From NCBI RefSeq assembly GCF_002250655.1, contig NZ_NOZR01000002.1, positions 62,001 to 126,000 on the forward strand: DNA of 64,000 bases, in the 5' to 3' direction. This document shows positions 7,915-15,244 of the stretch, piece after piece (position 1 is the stretch's first letter; every line of letters starts with the position of its first letter). This DNA comes from Mycolicibacterium sphagni (lineage in GTDB: Bacteria > Actinomycetota > Actinomycetes > Mycobacteriales > Mycobacteriaceae). Under the pieces are notes generated by a model that made no database searches, was not told where the DNA came from, and saw only the letters and a list, made by a program, of their open reading frames with translations. A program made the position numbers and the translations under genes.

Positions 7915-9167
7915 TGCGCTGCCGGCTGCTTGTAAATCTCGCCGTTCTTCATGACGAATCGCACGTCCAATGTCGTAGTGATGTCGGCGGAGGGATCTCC
8001 GGGTACCGCGATGATATCGGCCAGATAGCCCGGTGCGAGGCGGCCGAGTTCGTCGTCGGCGTCGATCAGCTCGGCGCTGGTGATCGTCGCCGCGCGCAGC
8101 GCCTGGATCGGGGTCATGCCCCGATTCACCAGTGCGCAGATCTCCTTGGCCTGCTGGCCGTGCGGTATGGCCGGGGCGTCGCTGCCGCACGCGATCCGCA
8201 CACCTGCGGCGATCGCCTTGGGCAGCATCGCTTTCGCCCGCGGAAACACCTCTTCGGCCTTGCGGCGCAGTTCCGGGGCGATGCGGTCGATCGCCATTGC
8301 CTCGGTCAAATACGTGGTGGACACCAGGAACGTGCCGTGATCGACCATCATCTGAATGGTCTCGTCGGAGGCCAGGAAGCCGTGTTCGATGCAGTCGATG
8401 CCCGCGCGAATACACGCCTGGATCGCGCTGTCCCCCACCGCGTGTGCGGCGACGCGAAGACCGGCCCGGTGGGCCTCGTCGGCGATCGCCTCGAATTCGG
8501 CATCGGAGAACTGCTGCGACCCCGGCGAGGTGCTGTGCGACATCACGCCGCCGGAGGCCGACACCTTGATCAGCTTTGCGCCGTGGCGGATCTGATACCG
8601 CACGCAGGCTTGCACATCCGGCACCCCGTTGGCGATACCCTCGGCAACGCTCAGCGGCATGATGCCCGGAGCCAGTCGCTGGAAGACCGTCGGATCCAGA
8701 TGCCCGCCATAGGGAGTCACCGCGTGGCCGGCCGGATAGATCCGCGGACCGATGTGCCAGCCCTGGTCGATCGCGCGTTGCAGCGCGACGTCGAGAAGGT
8801 AGCCGCCCGTCTTGACCATCAGGCCGAGGTTGCGCACAGTGGTGAACCCGGCTTCCAGCGTTGTTCGCGCATTCACCGCCCCCCGCAGCGTCCGGTACGC
8901 CGGATCGTCCTGCACACCGTGCATCGGGCTGGGCAGTCCGTCGGGGCCGCCGGGACCGCCGATGAGCAGGTTGAGCTCCATGTCCATCAGCCCGGGCAGC
9001 AATGTCACGTCGCCGAGGTCGATGACGGTGGCGGAATCCGGTAAAGGTTCAGTCGGATTCACCGCCGAGATGCGATGGCCGGCGACCACGACGACCGCCG
9101 GGGACCGCACCTGCCCGGCCCCGATGTCGGCCCATCGGGCGGCACGCAGAACCAGCGGCCCGCTCAT
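7911..9167 (-). CDS. amidohydrolase-superfamily protein with altered metal site
   Basis: A 418-residue protein of the imidazolonepropionase/Xaa-Pro-type (metal-dependent hydrolase) branch. The TIM-barrel motifs seen are GAKLIKVSASGG (carboxylated Lys position), RVAAHAVGD and CIEHG (two His ligands) and ACGSDAPAIPHG (catalytic Asp). However, the first motif, normally PGLIDxHxH, reads PGLMDMELNL: both histidines of HxH are replaced by Glu and Asn. The ATG at 9167 overlaps the upstream TGA (ATGA). It follows the small Rieske-associated protein in the same operon and may hydrolyse an amide, carbamate or lactone-type bond of the substrate or ring-opened product. Whether the altered site still binds metal is unknown. 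Confidence 0.85.
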   Translation of the reverse strand: MSGPLVLRAARWADIGAGQVRSPAVVVVAGHRISAVNPTEPLPDSATVIDLGDVTLLPGLMDMELNLLIGGPGGPDGLPSPMHGVQDDPAYRTLRGAVNARTTLEAGFTTVRNLGLMVKTGGYLLDVALQRAIDQGWHIGPRIYPAGHAVTPYGGHLDPTVFQRLAPGIMPLSVAEGIANGVPDVQACVRYQIRHGAKLIKVSASGGVMSHSTSPGSQQFSDAEFEAIADEAHRAGLRVAAHAVGDSAIQACIRAGIDCIEHGFLASDETIQMMVDHGTFLVSTTYLTEAMAIDRIAPELRRKAEEVFPRAKAMLPKAIAAGVRIACGSDAPAIPHGQQAKEICALVNRGMTPIQALRAATITSAELIDADDELGRLAPGYLADIIAVPGDPSADITTTLDVRFVMKNGEIYKQPAAQ

Positions 9168-9499
9168 GGGACCGGTTCGATGACGCAATCGAGGCTGGTA
9201 GAACCGGTATCGGGCACCTTCGGTTGCTTCCAGCACTCCGCTGGGAAGGACACGATGATCATCGAGTACAGCAGGTGCATCAGGTTCAGCACGTCCTCGG
9301 GCAGATCGTCGAGAGAGAACTTGTCGCAGAACGCGATTGCCTCTTCGGCGCGCGGGGTGATGGCGTCGTAGAACGCCTGCATGTCGGCCATCGTGCTGCC
9401 CAGCCGCTTGGCATAGCGCTGCGACTCAGTGGGCAGGCACCAGTCCGTGAACTGTTCGAGCTCGGCGAATTCCTCAGGCAGCATGGGCATCGGCCTCAC
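9164..9499 (-). CDS. small Rieske-oxygenase-associated protein, copy 2 (unknown family)
   Basis: A 111-residue protein homologous along its whole length to the one at 1247-1582 (shared CLPTESQR, CDKFSLDDLPED, NLMHLLYSMIIV). Function unknown. GTG at 9499 overlaps the oxygenase TGA as GTGA; an internal ATG at 9490 is a possible alternative start. The C-terminal tails of the two copies differ, while the centre is conserved, suggesting a conserved contact surface with the oxygenase and a variable end. Its stop overlaps the amidohydrolase start, so oxygenase, small protein and hydrolase are translationally coupled. Confidence 0.75.
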   Translation of the reverse strand: MRPMPMLPEEFAELEQFTDWCLPTESQRYAKRLGSTMADMQAFYDAITPRAEEAIAFCDKFSLDDLPEDVLNLMHLLYSMIIVSFPAECWKQPKVPDTGSTSLDCVIEPVP

Positions 9500-10761
9500 A
9501 CCCCCGCCTTCTTGCGCTGGTAATCGGAGACCCAGTCGGCGGTCTCCCTGTGCAGGTGCCGCAACAGCACCTCCTGGTCATTGAGCGGGAACCTGTCGAC
9601 ATACCCCGACTCGACCATCATCTGAGTGGCCTCCAGGGTGTTGGCATCCTGCAGGCCGTACTCCTTGAACGAGGCGGCGGCCAACTCCTGCGCGATGCGG
9701 TCCCGCGGACTGCGCGGCTCCGGGAAGTACGCCGAGCCCTCGAAGATGTGGGTGTTGTGCGACGTCGGCCAATAGTGGTAGGTCAGGTACCAGCCCTGCC
9801 CCCAGATCAGAATGACGAAGTTGGGGAACAGCTGGAATGAGTCAAGACCCCACGGATCACACTTGGCGGGATTCAGCCCCGCTGGCATCTCGCCGAGATC
9901 GGGTCCATCCCATGGCCCGAAAAGCCCACTGCGGCAGATATCTTCGATCGGCTTGCGCATCTCCGAATCCATCTCCCACACCCGCACCCCGGAGGTGCTC
10001 ACCAGCCGGTGCGGCCCGTCGATGCGGTAGTGCGGGGCTTCGAAGCCAGCCTCGGCCGCGGCCTGCGAATACTTGGCCGGCGACTGGTTCGCATGCAGAA
10101 CCGGTGCGTGGTAGAACTCCTGGAACGCGTCCAAGTACAGCTTCCAGTTCGCCTTGACCTCGGAGCGGTAGGAGAAGCGTGAGGTCAGCCGGCCGAACGG
10201 ATAGCCCTCCAGGCCGGTGATCATCGGACCCAGGAATTCCCGCAGCGGCTGTTCGGGTTCCGCGGCGAAGTTGACGAAGATGAACCCTTCCCAGACGTCG
10301 CAGTGCACCGGCACCAAGCCGTACCGGTCCTTGTCGAGGTCGAAGAATTCCTCTTCCTGCTGCACGAACGTGAGGTTGCCGTCCAGGTCATAGCGCCAGG
10401 CGTGGTACTTGCAGACGAATTGGCGGCAGGTGCCCGAGCTTTCCGCGCGCGGATCATCGTCCCAGACCAGCTTGTTGCCCCGGTGCCGGCAGATGTTGTG
10501 GAAGGCGTTCACCTTCCCGTCCCGGTTGCGCACCACGATGATCGAGGTGTTGACGACCTTGAGTTCCTTGGTGAAGTAGTTACCGGTGCGCGGAATCTGC
10601 TCCACCCGGCCCACATTGAGCCAGGCCCGCTTGAAGACGGCCGCACGTTCGACTTCGTAGAACTCGGGGCTTATCGAGTCCTCGTAGGACACCGGCGCGG
10701 TGCCCAGCTGGGGGTAGTGCTCGGTCCAACTGCCTTCGGCCGGCTTGGGGAAGCGAGGCAA
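9496..10761 (-). CDS. Rieske non-heme iron oxygenase, alpha subunit (copy 2)
   Basis: A 421-residue paralogue of the oxygenase at 1585-2850, the same length and alignable throughout. Rieske ligands are CRHRG and CKYHAW. The mononuclear iron site shows NWK, LDAFQEFYH and VLH, and LQDAN for the acidic ligand. The start is TTG at 10761: AAGGAG lies 6 bases upstream and no in-frame ATG or GTG is better placed. It opens the operon oxygenase-small protein-amidohydrolase-MarR. No reductase is encoded in this operon, so it may borrow the one at 3667-4689. The two paralogues probably act on successive intermediates or on different substituents of one compound. Confidence 0.92.
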   Translation of the reverse strand: MPRFPKPAEGSWTEHYPQLGTAPVSYEDSISPEFYEVERAAVFKRAWLNVGRVEQIPRTGNYFTKELKVVNTSIIVVRNRDGKVNAFHNICRHRGNKLVWDDDPRAESSGTCRQFVCKYHAWRYDLDGNLTFVQQEEEFFDLDKDRYGLVPVHCDVWEGFIFVNFAAEPEQPLREFLGPMITGLEGYPFGRLTSRFSYRSEVKANWKLYLDAFQEFYHAPVLHANQSPAKYSQAAAEAGFEAPHYRIDGPHRLVSTSGVRVWEMDSEMRKPIEDICRSGLFGPWDGPDLGEMPAGLNPAKCDPWGLDSFQLFPNFVILIWGQGWYLTYHYWPTSHNTHIFEGSAYFPEPRSPRDRIAQELAAASFKEYGLQDANTLEATQMMVESGYVDRFPLNDQEVLLRHLHRETADWVSDYQRKKAGV

Positions 10762-10812
10762 CGTTCACTCCTTCGACAGGGTTCACGATCGACGGTAGGA
10801 CTGCCTCCGCAG

Positions 10813-10833
10813 AATAACAAGTAGTTGATATTG
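10813..10833. promoter_or_regulatory. candidate operator, copy 2 (core CAAGTAGTTG)
   Basis: The sequence reads TAACAAGTAGTTGATA at its centre and its reverse complement matches 4699-4719 at 20 of 21 bases; the single difference breaks the perfect palindrome. It lies 51 bases upstream of the TTG start of Rieske oxygenase 2, a suitable place for a repressor site over the promoter. Confidence 0.6.
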
Positions 10834-10927
10834 CGGATTCGGTATCGGCGAAGCGCCGTTGAGACCGCCGCGGATGGGACGTGGGGGCCGCCGCGGCGAT
10901 CGTGGTGTCCAGACCATGATTTAATTC

Positions 10928-10942
10928 ATATATTCCGTATAT
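10928..10942. promoter_or_regulatory. AT-rich inverted repeat before the regulator gene
   Basis: ATATA-TTCCG-TATAT lies in a strikingly AT-rich patch (10918-10950) that ends 9 bases before the regulator's ATG. It probably includes the -10 element and could be an autoregulatory site. It does not share half-sites with the palindromes before mceA. Confidence 0.4.
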
Positions 10943-10951
10943 AATTCACTG

Positions 10952-11863
10952 ATGAAGGCATCGGGGGCCATTCCGAAACGGCCACAACCAGACAACGGGC
11001 GAACACGCGCGCGGCCAACCCCACATCGCGAACGAGTGGTTCGCTTGCTGCAGACTGTCGGCCCCCTGGCCAGGGCCGATCTCGCCGACCGGCTTGGCCT
11101 CGCCCGCTCTTCGATCACCACCATCGTGGCCGAGCTGATCGCCGACGGAACGCTCGTCGAGTTGGAGTCGCGCATCGAGGATCCGGGTTACCGCGGCCGT
11201 CCGCGCACGCTTTTGTCCGTCAGCCCGCAGGCTGCCACAGGGAAACGCAAGCCCAATGCAGAGGAACGCCGACGGGAACTCTGCGACGCCGCCATCGACG
11301 TCCTCGCCGAAGAGGGTGCGCGAGGCTTGACGCACCGCAAGGTCGAACAGAGAGCGGAGCTACCCGACGGCACGACATCGTCGTACTTTCCGACCCGCTC
11401 AGCATTGTTGCGCGCCATATCCGAGCGCGTTGCCGAGCTCGACCGCGCCGAGTTCATCTCGGTTGCCACGGACGCCGCTGATACCGACCCGCCGGTGTCC
11501 ACTCTGTCTCTGCTGGCCGAGATGGCGATGCGCTCCGCTAGCGGCCCGGCCCTCAACCGGTCACGAGCACGATACGAGCTGTCGCTTCACGCCTCGCGCG
11601 ACCCAGAGGTCATGGGCGCATTCACCGACGCCATCGGCCAGTTCATCGCGCTGAGCGAGGAAGCCGTCAGACTTGCCCAACCTGGCGCGGCGCTCGACCG
11701 ACAGTTAATCGAGGAACAGGCCTACGCGGTCACCACCTTCATCAACGGCGTCATGCTGCGCCTGGCGCTCGGGGAACGCACGGTCGACAGCGCCGCACAC
11801 CTCGGCGAGCTCCTGCACGCCCTGGTCGCGGGGATTGCAGTCATACGGGAGCGCGCAACCTGA
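10952..11863 (+). CDS. double-domain regulator: ROK/MarR-like winged helix fused to TetR protein
   Basis: A 303-residue single open frame with two DNA-binding modules. Residues ~25-93 carry RERVVRLLQTVGPLARADLADRLGLARSSITTIVAELIADG and GYRGRPRTLLSVSP, which is the usual N-terminal winged helix of ROK-family repressors, but no ROK kinase fold follows. Residues ~101-300 form a TetR protein: EERRRELCDAAIDVL, GLTHRKVEQRAELPDGTTSSYF, RSALLRAI and a helical effector domain. Length is about 100 residues more than an ordinary TetR. It is 71 bases upstream of mceA and in the same direction, so it is the likely regulator of the mce operon, possibly through the palindromes at 11877-11913. Confidence 0.85.
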   Translation: MKASGAIPKRPQPDNGRTRARPTPHRERVVRLLQTVGPLARADLADRLGLARSSITTIVAELIADGTLVELESRIEDPGYRGRPRTLLSVSPQAATGKRKPNAEERRRELCDAAIDVLAEEGARGLTHRKVEQRAELPDGTTSSYFPTRSALLRAISERVAELDRAEFISVATDAADTDPPVSTLSLLAEMAMRSASGPALNRSRARYELSLHASRDPEVMGAFTDAIGQFIALSEEAVRLAQPGAALDRQLIEEQAYAVTTFINGVMLRLALGERTVDSAAHLGELLHALVAGIAVIRERAT

Positions 11864-11876
11864 CTCCGTCCGGCCT

Positions 11877-11913
11877 TCTACGTCCGTAGATATTTTTCTT
11901 CTACATATGTAGA
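11877..11913. promoter_or_regulatory. two palindromes before mceA (TCTAC-N4-GTAGA)
   Basis: TCTACGTCCGTAGA (11877-11890; arms of 6, central TC) and TCTACATATGTAGA (11900-11913; perfect through the centre) share the half-site TCTAC/GTAGA. Their centres are 23 bases apart, about two helical turns. They lie between the regulator's stop codon and mceA's ATG, the second one 21 bases before it, where they would overlap the promoter. Confidence 0.7.
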
Positions 11914-11934
11914 TAGTCTGATAGCGTCGCGCGC

Positions 11935-13140
11935 ATGACAGCACCGGCGCCGACGAAACGAGCTTTCGCGCGTCCGTTGGCCGGGTTGCTGACCGTCGGG
12001 GCAATCATTGGCGTCGTCATCGGCGCCGCCGGATCATTCAACGGTGACTTCACCAAATCCGTAGCCGTGACAGTGCTTTCACCGCGCGCGGGACTCGTCA
12101 TGGACCCCGGCGCCAAGGTGAAAATGGTCGGTGTTGAGGTCGGGCGGGTCTCGTCCATCGACTACCTGCCCAATGGGCAGGCCGCCATCCATCTGGCACT
12201 CAACCCCGACACGATTCGTGCCATACCGGACAACGTCGTCGTCGAAATCTCCGCCACCACGGTCTTCGGCGCAAAATATGTGCAGTTGGCCGCCCCGAAC
12301 ACAGCGTCCTCGCAGTCGATCCGGCCCAATCAGGTGCTGGAATCTCAGCGCGTCACCGTGGAGATCAACACGGTTTTTCAGCGACTGACCGAGATCCTGG
12401 CCAAAATCGACCCGACGAAGCTCAATCAAACACTCGGCGCGATCGGCGCTGCGCTGCGCGGGCGCGGCGAACAGCTCGGGCCAGCGCTGTCGGATCTCGA
12501 TGAGTTCCTGGCCGAAATCGAACCGAGTTTGCCCAATGTGACCCGCGACTTACAGCTGAGTCAGCCTGTTCTCGAGACCTATGCTGACGCGGCGCCCGAT
12601 CTGCTGCGCAGTGTCGTGAACAGCACCCGGATCCTCCAGACGGTGACCGAGGAGCAGCAGCAGCTCGACGCCCTGTTGATCGCCACGATCGGGCTCGCCG
12701 ATATCGGCAATGCCGTCGTCGGCGGAAATCGCCAGGCACTCACCGATGTTCTCCATCTGCTCGTGCCGACGACGGAACTCGCCGACCGCTATCACCAGGC
12801 CCTCAATTGCGGTATCGCCGGCATGCTCCCTTACGTCCACCAACCACCCTTGCCGCTGCCCGGCATCCTGGTCTCGGCGGGTTTCACATTGGGCGCCGAA
12901 CGCTACCGTTACCCCGCAGACCTGCCCAAAGTCGCCGCCACCGGCGGCCCCCACTGCATGGGCCTGCCGGACGTGGCGCCCGGCAACCGACCGCCGTTCC
13001 TGGTGACCGACGTCGGCGCCAGTCCGGCCCGGTACGGCAACCAAGGCATCCTGCTCAACTCTGACGGCCTGAAGCAGATGCTGTTCGGACCGATCGACGG
13101 ACCGCCCCGAAACTCCTTCCAGACCGGGCAGCCCGGATGA
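11935..13140 (+). CDS. mceA: Mce-family protein, MceA position
   Basis: This 401-residue protein starts the mce operon. It has a basic N-terminus, one membrane segment at ~15-35 (LAGLLTVGAIIGVVIGAAG), then the MCE/MlaD domain at ~43-125, recognisable by GLVMDPGAKVKMVGVEVGRV and ATTVFGAKYVQL, and a long helical region. Mce proteins assemble into a hexameric periplasmic tunnel for lipid or sterol import. The C-terminal part contains a conserved cysteine (NCGIAG). The ATG at 11935 follows the palindromes. The upstream neighbours yrbEA and yrbEB, which encode the permease in standard mce loci, are absent. Confidence 0.9.
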   Translation: MTAPAPTKRAFARPLAGLLTVGAIIGVVIGAAGSFNGDFTKSVAVTVLSPRAGLVMDPGAKVKMVGVEVGRVSSIDYLPNGQAAIHLALNPDTIRAIPDNVVVEISATTVFGAKYVQLAAPNTASSQSIRPNQVLESQRVTVEINTVFQRLTEILAKIDPTKLNQTLGAIGAALRGRGEQLGPALSDLDEFLAEIEPSLPNVTRDLQLSQPVLETYADAAPDLLRSVVNSTRILQTVTEEQQQLDALLIATIGLADIGNAVVGGNRQALTDVLHLLVPTTELADRYHQALNCGIAGMLPYVHQPPLPLPGILVSAGFTLGAERYRYPADLPKVAATGGPHCMGLPDVAPGNRPPFLVTDVGASPARYGNQGILLNSDGLKQMLFGPIDGPPRNSFQTGQPG

Positions 13141-14162
13141 GCCGACACACGGCCATTTCCCTCAAGTTCGGCGTATTCGCGATCGTGATGATCACGTTCA
13201 CGGGGCTGTTGTTTCTGGCGTTCGGTCAATTCCGCAGCGGCGCGACCAACAGCTACTCGGCAGTCTTCGCCGACGCCTCACGGCTCAAATCCGGCGATGC
13301 GGTGCGGGCCTCGGGTATCCGCGTGGGCACCGTCACGGCGGTCGCCGCGGCGGGCGAAGACAGGGTCCTGGTGACGTTCGATGCAGATCGCAGCGTGGCG
13401 CTGACAAGCGGAACCGCCGCTGCGGTGCGCTACCTCAATCTGGTAGGCGACCGCTACCTCGAGCTTGTCGACGGCCCTGGCTCGACACGTCTGCTTCCGC
13501 CCGGATCGCAGATTCCGCTGGAACGCACCACTCCGGCATTGGATTTGGACCTGCTCCTCGGCGGACTCAAGCCCGTCATTCAGGGTCTGAATCCGCAAGA
13601 TATCAATGCACTGACCGCCTCGTTACTACAGATCTTCCAAGGCCAGGGCGACACCATGGCATCGCTGCTGTCGAAAACCTCGTCGTTCACCACTGCGTTG
13701 GCCGACAACGGAACCCTCATCCAGCAGGTCATCGATAACCTGAACACGGTGGTAGGTACCCTCGATCAAAACAGCGGACAGTTCTCGGCCACGCTGGATC
13801 GGTTGGAACGCCTTATCTCCGAGCTGTCGACCCAGCGGGAGCCGGTCGGTGAGGCCATCGACGCCCTCGACCGCGGCACCGCATCGCTCACAGACCTGTT
13901 GGGCCAGAGTCGAATTCCCCTGAAGGGAACCGTCGATCAGCTCGCTCGACTTGCGCCGCTGCTCGAGAGTGACAAGGGGCGTCTGGACACCGCATTGCAG
14001 AAAGCACCGGAGAACTACCGCAAGCTGATCCGGTTGGGCGCCTACGGCAGTTTCGTGAACTACTACATCTGCGGAATTCAGCTGCGGGTCAGTGACCTTC
14101 AAGGCCGCACCGCCGTGTTCCCGTGGTTCAAGCAAGACCAGGGGCGGTGTGCCGAACCCTAA
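13137..14162 (+). CDS. mceB: Mce-family protein, MceB position
   Basis: A 341-residue protein with an N-terminal membrane anchor (FGVFAIVMITFTGLLFLAFG) and an MCE domain whose core reads RLKSGDAVRASGIRVGTV and VRYLNLVGDRYLEL. The C-terminal half is a long helical/coiled segment with repeated LDR and L-heptads, as expected for the needle part of the tunnel. It ends in a small Cys-containing block (YYICGIQ). The ATG overlaps the mceA stop (ATGA), so translation is coupled. It presumably co-assembles with the other five Mce subunits encoded downstream. Confidence 0.9.
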   Translation: MSRHTAISLKFGVFAIVMITFTGLLFLAFGQFRSGATNSYSAVFADASRLKSGDAVRASGIRVGTVTAVAAAGEDRVLVTFDADRSVALTSGTAAAVRYLNLVGDRYLELVDGPGSTRLLPPGSQIPLERTTPALDLDLLLGGLKPVIQGLNPQDINALTASLLQIFQGQGDTMASLLSKTSSFTTALADNGTLIQQVIDNLNTVVGTLDQNSGQFSATLDRLERLISELSTQREPVGEAIDALDRGTASLTDLLGQSRIPLKGTVDQLARLAPLLESDKGRLDTALQKAPENYRKLIRLGAYGSFVNYYICGIQLRVSDLQGRTAVFPWFKQDQGRCAEP

Positions 14163-15244
14163 TGCTCAAATACCGCGGCACTCAACTCATTCAAGCCGGC
14201 TTCATCGGCTTCGCCGTGATTCTGCTGACCATCATGATCGGCTTGAATACGGAACGAATCACCACCTGGGCCACCCAGGTTCGATACCAAGCGTTGTTCA
14301 CCGAGGCCGGGGGCCTGGCGGTGGGAAACGACGTCACCAAAACCGGCATCAAGGTCGGCTCCATTTCATCGGTCGTCCTCGACCGCGGAAAAGCCTTGGT
14401 GACCTTCACCGTCGACGGCTCGGTCCGATTGGGAGCCGATACGACGGCACACATCCGCACCGGCTCGCTGTTGGGTCAACGCGTCCTGACCCTGGAGTCC
14501 GCTGGGACGACCCGCTTGCGTCCAGGTGACGTCATCCCCGTCGACCGCACCTTCTCGCCGTACTCGTTGACCGAGGCGGTCAGCGACTTGACCACGAATA
14601 CCGCTGACACCGATACCGCCTCGCTCAACCAGTCCCTCGATGCCCTGTCTGCCGTGCTCGACCAGATCGCCCCGCAACTCGGCCCGACCTTCGACGGCTT
14701 GACCCGCCTCTCCCGCTCGATCAACGACCGCAACGACACCCTGCGCACGCTGCTGTCCAGCGCCGGCAACGTGACCGGCATCCTCGCCCAACGCAGCGAC
14801 CAGCTGAACACCCTGTTACTCAACGCCAACGACCTAATCGGTGTGCTCAGCGATCGCCGGCAGGCCATCGCCGAACTGCTCGCCAACATCTCGGTCCTGG
14901 GCCGACAACTCTCGGGGTTGGTGGCCGACAACGAGAAGCAGCTCGCACCGACCCTGGAGAAACTCAATGCGGTCACCGCGATGTTGGAGAAAAACCGGGA
15001 CAACATCGCCAAAGCACTACCGGGCTTGGCCAAATTCCAAGTCACCCAAGGTGAGACCGTGTCGAGTGGCTTCTACTACAACGCCTACGTCCCCAACTTG
15101 ATCCCCGGTCAGACGATACAGCCATTCCTCGACTACGCGTTCGGCTTCCGCCGCGGCGCCGACGCCGGACAACCACCCGACAATGTGGGACCGCGCGCCG
15201 AATTCCCCTTCCCCTACAACGGGATTCCCGGAGGCTCGCGATGA
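14162..15244 (+). CDS. mceC: Mce-family protein, MceC position
   Basis: A 360-residue Mce subunit. The start is ATG at 14162, overlapping the last base of the mceB stop (TAATG); this gives an N-terminal anchor at ~10-28 (AGFIGFAVILLTIMIGL) and avoids a 13-codon extension inside mceB. The MCE domain contains GGLAVGNDVTKTGIKVGSI and IRTGSLLGQRVLTL. The middle region is helical with many leucines and is followed by a short extended tail rich in Pro and Gly. The position and size match MceC of other mycobacterial operons. Confidence 0.9.
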   Translation: MLKYRGTQLIQAGFIGFAVILLTIMIGLNTERITTWATQVRYQALFTEAGGLAVGNDVTKTGIKVGSISSVVLDRGKALVTFTVDGSVRLGADTTAHIRTGSLLGQRVLTLESAGTTRLRPGDVIPVDRTFSPYSLTEAVSDLTTNTADTDTASLNQSLDALSAVLDQIAPQLGPTFDGLTRLSRSINDRNDTLRTLLSSAGNVTGILAQRSDQLNTLLLNANDLIGVLSDRRQAIAELLANISVLGRQLSGLVADNEKQLAPTLEKLNAVTAMLEKNRDNIAKALPGLAKFQVTQGETVSSGFYYNAYVPNLIPGQTIQPFLDYAFGFRRGADAGQPPDNVGPRAEFPFPYNGIPGGSR

